This document shows, piece by piece, positions 59,726 to 64,000 of a stretch of DNA of 64,000 bases. This stretch comes from Taeniopygia guttata. Lineage: Eukaryota; Chordata; Aves; Passeriformes; Estrildidae. The DNA lies in contig NC_133043.1 in the NCBI RefSeq assembly GCF_048771995.1, forward strand, positions 9,690,501-9,754,500, read 5' to 3'. Under the pieces are notes generated by a model. It did not search any database. It saw only the letters and a program-made list of their open reading frames with translations, and was not told the origin of the DNA. The number at the start of each line of letters is the position of its first letter. The first letter of the stretch is position 1. Made by a program: the position numbers and the translations under genes.

Positions 59726-62700
59726 CTGTCAAGGTTTGGGGTTAAAAAGTCATCAGCTCACCATGTGAAAATATTAATTTTCTGTTATCTCAGCGTGCTA
59801 CAAGCAACTTAAAAAGACAAAACTTTCAATATACATATAAAAAATACATGGTTAGAAACCACTGTTTCTATGAGAACCTACGTTTGTTTTGATTTGACAA
59901 CTATGCATAATCCTGTAACTGTATCCAATTATTCCTCTGTATTTACTGAAAAAACCCATAGTATTCCAAGTTTAAATAGCAGTTAAGCACAAATTGTACA
60001 TTCTCAAAGGTCAGTTTTATTCTATGATGTTTCAATTAGGAAGAAACTACTGATGTCAGTAAGAATGGTGGAAATTGCTATGCAATTCTACTTGCAAGAA
60101 AATCATGGTACCTGTAAGCACAGACATCAAAACCATTAAATTCTGCAAGTCATGCATGCTGCTGGAAGAATAACTAAAAATTATTTCTTCAATCTATTCT
60201 GATGATTTATTATGATGGGGTTTATCACCCACTGGTTCACCTCCTCTCAGAGGAACAGGCTTTCACATCACCTGCAAGTGATCACTCCATGGAACAGACA
60301 AAAAGAACATAAGGCTCCGAGTGGCACCTTTTTAATGAACACCAGAAGGAAAGGCACAGCAAGATCCCTTACACTGTCCCATGTGAGGAATGTGTTAGGA
60401 ACAAGAAGGAATATCCACCTGACAAACTCGTAAGGGTTTGCAGAAACTGGTGATAGAAATTACATTTAGTTTGCTATCTCCAGAAGAACATTTTGTTGAA
60501 CAGAGCATAATGAAATGTCAATCAAAGATGGTACTGTAGATAAGAGAAATGCACAGTGCTGAAGAACCTAAATTCTTAACAGTAACTCAACCCAAGTTAT
60601 ATTGGTAATAAGCTAGAAAATGTCTCAGTCTGCATTAAACTTGAGACTACGCAGGAGAGAGAGAGATTCATATTTTGGGTGTTCTATAACAACAGCCACA
60701 AAAATTCTGAGAAAAATTAATTCTTATCAGTTCAGAGATTACCCAGCTATCACTGGGACTGATAGGAGGGATCCTCTGGCTCTGCACTGTCTCATTCACT
60801 CTTTGTGAACCCAGAGAACTGAATCACTCAGTGGGAATAGCCTCCAACTGCATAGAAGCTACAAGTGAAGAAATCTGGATTAATCCTGAATGACTGAAAA
60901 TGACAACACTGGAATTTTGCTGGCAATCAGCAATTGCCATTAGCAGCACTAGAAGCTGAATTTATCTTAAAAAAAGGAAACCCTTCACTAGTTGAAGCAT
61001 TCGAGGTTATACAAAACTTAAAACTAATTTCAACTCTTAAAGGAAATGTAGGTATGCCAGTTTGTATTCTTGAAGCCTGGTCTCTTCATGTTCTGCTATG
61101 TCCCATCTACACCAGTCTAGACCACAGAGCTCTCTTCTGCCAACTGCAGCCAGAGAAAAATCCAACTGAAAAGATGATGGCTTATTTTCACAAACAAAAT
61201 AGGCAGCTACAACTTAAGTCCCATCCCGTGATCACTACCCTCCCTAAATTGACATGTGTAGGTTTTTGAATTGAATTGAGGAAATAAACTTTTCAAACCA
61301 TGTATTTTATCAAATCTTGTTGCCTGTAAAGAAAGATGAAGCCAAACAATCAGAAATAACAGTGCTGACTAATTTCATAATCCAGCTGCACTGAAGTGAA
61401 GTACATTTTATTGCCTGCTCATCTATTCAGTTGATTCAGAGAGAACAGTACATCAAAACACTTCTCCTGACATCAACCTATAATGGAAATTTCATTTCCA
61501 GAGCGTGGATTGGTATAGACGGAAATAGCAGAAAGTTAAATTTGTCCTTGTCTGTGAAAACATTGGTTCTGCTAGTTCTCCTACACCAATCCATATGGCT
61601 CACCCTTTCAAGAAGGAAGCCATCCTGTGCAGCATCACTGCTGAAATGTCAGACAATGACACTGTCCTGAGGGATGGTTTACAGCACACCTGCTACACTG
61701 CACTGTCTTAAGTCTCCTTCACTCATTAGGGACATCCTTGAAACAGGAAGACCTGGATAACCCAGGGCTGTGACAGCCATCTTCCTTCATTTCTCCTCTG
61801 TCTCATCTGATTAATCAATCAGTGTTCAAAGAGTGCTTTTAAAAACTCAAAATGCACTAGAGAAGTGTTAAGTCTTACTTATCTTCTGGCTGGAAGGTGA
61901 CTGCAGTCTGGATTGGCATAGTGTGAACTAGCAGAACCATCATTTACAGGTAAGAACAAATTTACCTTTCAGACTCATGACGAAGAGATCCACTTCACAT
62001 CACTCCCAAACAAGGAAGAGCTGGTTCCTGGCTTCCTGCTCCGGGACATGACCTGGGAGGGCTCTATCTGTGAGCACCAAGGGCCTTCTCTGCAAGGTAA
62101 GGTGCAGTCAGGAAGGGCCTGTTTGACAGGAGCATCTAAAGGCCAAGTATTCCACATATGCACCTGAATAAAGAGCTCACATGGCTTAAATAAGTGGCTT
62201 CTAGAAGTTTTGGATGGCATCAACACTGCCCTAATTCCAGACTTTAAATTAAATCAGGATTTTAATTGCAAATCCTGATGGTGATGCTACCAATTCCTGA
62301 ATTGTATGGAATGCTGAAACCTCGTGTGTGAGCAGTGCCCCAACAGGTAATGCCAGAGGAGAAAACATGCAAAATGGTTTAAACAAACACCTCCAAAGCA
62401 GAACACTGCCACCCAGTGTAGCATCCTGGAAATCCTCCCTTAAATCACTGGATATAGTTTAAAAACAGATGAAATCAAGAGAATGAAAATATTTCAGCTC
62501 AGAATAAAATTCAGGTGGAAGAAAGAACTTCAGGAAATGTGCCTCTCATTAGAAACGGAGTGAAAAGAAATAATTGCTCTTAATTATGCATAAAATTTTC
62601 CAGTAAGTAGTACTGAGAAATAACTCAAACCACTGTAATTTGCTTTCAGTTGTAGGAATGGTTTGAACTAATAAAAGCAACTATAGAAAAGACTAAAATG

Positions 62701-64000
62701 TGTTTAGAGGAGAAAAAGTGAATGCAAGTCAGCAATGAGCTCACTGTATGTGACTAAGCTATAACTCAATATTAAAAACGTTGAGTTTTTCTCCTTACAG
62801 CAGCTACTGCTGTGTGCCTGATTAATGCAATTTGACAAAATAAAAAAAGAGGCTGCAAGGTGCACAAATAGGAATTCTGGCATTGTCATGGGCTTCCTGT
62901 AGGATATAAACCAAAGCAGCTCCCTACTTCAGCTTACTGAATGCTGAAGTCATGGGCATGGCCACTCTATTGCCACTGAATTTCGTTAGCGTTGCTCAAC
63001 ACTCAAGTCTGGAATAAATGTAGCATGGAAGCACAAAAAGCACATCAAAATACTTTCAAATTAATTCTTATCATAAAGAGAAAGAACTTCCTAAGATTTA
63101 GATACTTTAATTCTAAAATGTAGCTGTTTTCAATTGAAAGAAATAACTTCCCAGAAAAGAAACAAAACTAGAGAAACTGATGTGTGAATTCTACATCAGA
63201 CCTGAGATAATGAAGTATGCCAGGTTATTAAAAAAAAACCAAGCAAAATCTCACATCTCATAATTCCTTTAAATTTTCTTTAATATTGATCCTAATGTTC
63301 CCTATCAAATATCCATAAAGATATACCCAGTATAACCAGTAAATTCAATATATTTTATTGAATGATGAATTTAAGGGTAGATATGTCATGATTTTACTGT
63401 CGACTCAAAACTTTGATCTTGAACAGAATAAGCTTTATATATTCAATCACACACATACAGGTGCATCAAATCCGTAATATGGATGGTGAAGAAACAACTA
63501 ATACAAACTTTTACAAATCAAAGCAATACAGTATACAGAAAACAGCAATAATCTTTCCAGAAAGTCAAAAAGAATACTGTTTAATTATCAGTGGAGAGTG
63601 GGACAAAGCGAAGGACCTGACAAAAGAGCACTGACGTGTTTTTCAGATTCTGACTGGTCTAAATAATGTATTTTTCAAGGAAATAATTACAGCAAAGTTA
63701 AATGCAAATCATACCCTTATAACACTAACTCATATCCATCAAAGAAGTAGAAATCTCCAAAGAAAACTGCAGGATTTGCATTTTACTTGTATGAAAAAGG
63801 AAAATGAGGACAGAAAAGAAACAACTTAAAGGCTACTTGGTAGCACTGTTGCCATAATCTTGTGAAAATTTCTGAGGTACAATGTGACCATGATTGTGGT
63901 CTTGGTTCACATTACTGGGGCACTGTGCAGATGAAGCAGTGAGAAAGATACACCTGATTTTAATTAAATGTAAGGACATAGCATAATTTACAAGTGATCT
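59726..64000. other. MBTD1 intron, continues past the right edge
   Basis: About 4.3 kb of AT-rich sequence. I looked on the minus strand for the preceding MBTD1 exon (FSWGNYINSNSF in human) and did not find it. No transposon or RNA gene was recognised. Confidence 0.6.

Noticed and set aside
61975-62226. Minus-strand open frame in the right-hand MBTD1 intron as the missing upstream exon
   Set aside because: Its translation has no resemblance to MBTD1 (no FCS finger or MBT motif) and its ends lack a convincing acceptor.

Overview
The window looks like nuclear DNA of a bird, probably a songbird. Four genes occur in the conserved vertebrate order SPAG9 (minus), NME1 (plus), NME2 (plus), MBTD1 (minus), as on human chromosome 17q. 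The 3' tails of CR1 LINEs, the standard interspersed repeat of birds, lie in introns, and repeats are otherwise sparse. Genes were identified by translating exons and comparing them with remembered human proteins. Every exon junction given here was checked for AG/GT sites and reading phase. No database search was possible.

Layout. Bases 425-31974 (minus) hold the first seven coding exons of SPAG9 (JIP4), about 351 residues, and the gene runs off the left edge. An alternative SPAG9 first exon at 9183-9343 encodes a hydrophobic N-terminus. It enters exon 5 in the same phase as exon 4. A strong but unassigned 80-nt candidate exon lies at 18531-18610. The SPAG9 CpG-island promoter (about 31340-32240) contains tandem GC boxes and two perfect CRE sites. 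A 2.3-kb spacer separates it from the divergent NME1 promoter.

NME1 (35346-37304) and NME2 (39850-41768) are complete tandem genes for group I nucleoside diphosphate kinases. Each gives 153 residues from four coding exons with identical exon lengths (129, 102, 113, 118 nt), as expected of a tandem duplication. Both have their own CpG island. NME2 has Val in place of the usual Gly next to an active-site Arg. It also has an in-frame upstream ATG inside its first intron that would add an Arg-rich leader.

MBTD1 occupies 45905-59725 (minus). The last eleven coding exons are present (about 466 residues: most of MBT repeat 1, repeats 2-4 and the C-terminus). The N-terminal zinc-finger exons lie beyond the right edge. 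The intron between 50778 and 51701 carries a solo retroviral LTR (50944-51558) with matching 6-bp target duplications.

Functionally the genes are separate: a MAP-kinase and motor scaffold (SPAG9), two NDP kinases that balance nucleoside triphosphates, and a reader of methylated histone H4 in the TIP60/NuA4 complex (MBTD1). No new multi-gene system was found. The points most worth checking are the SPAG9 80-nt exon, the SPAG9 alternative N-terminus, the NME2 leader and Val88, and the solo LTR.
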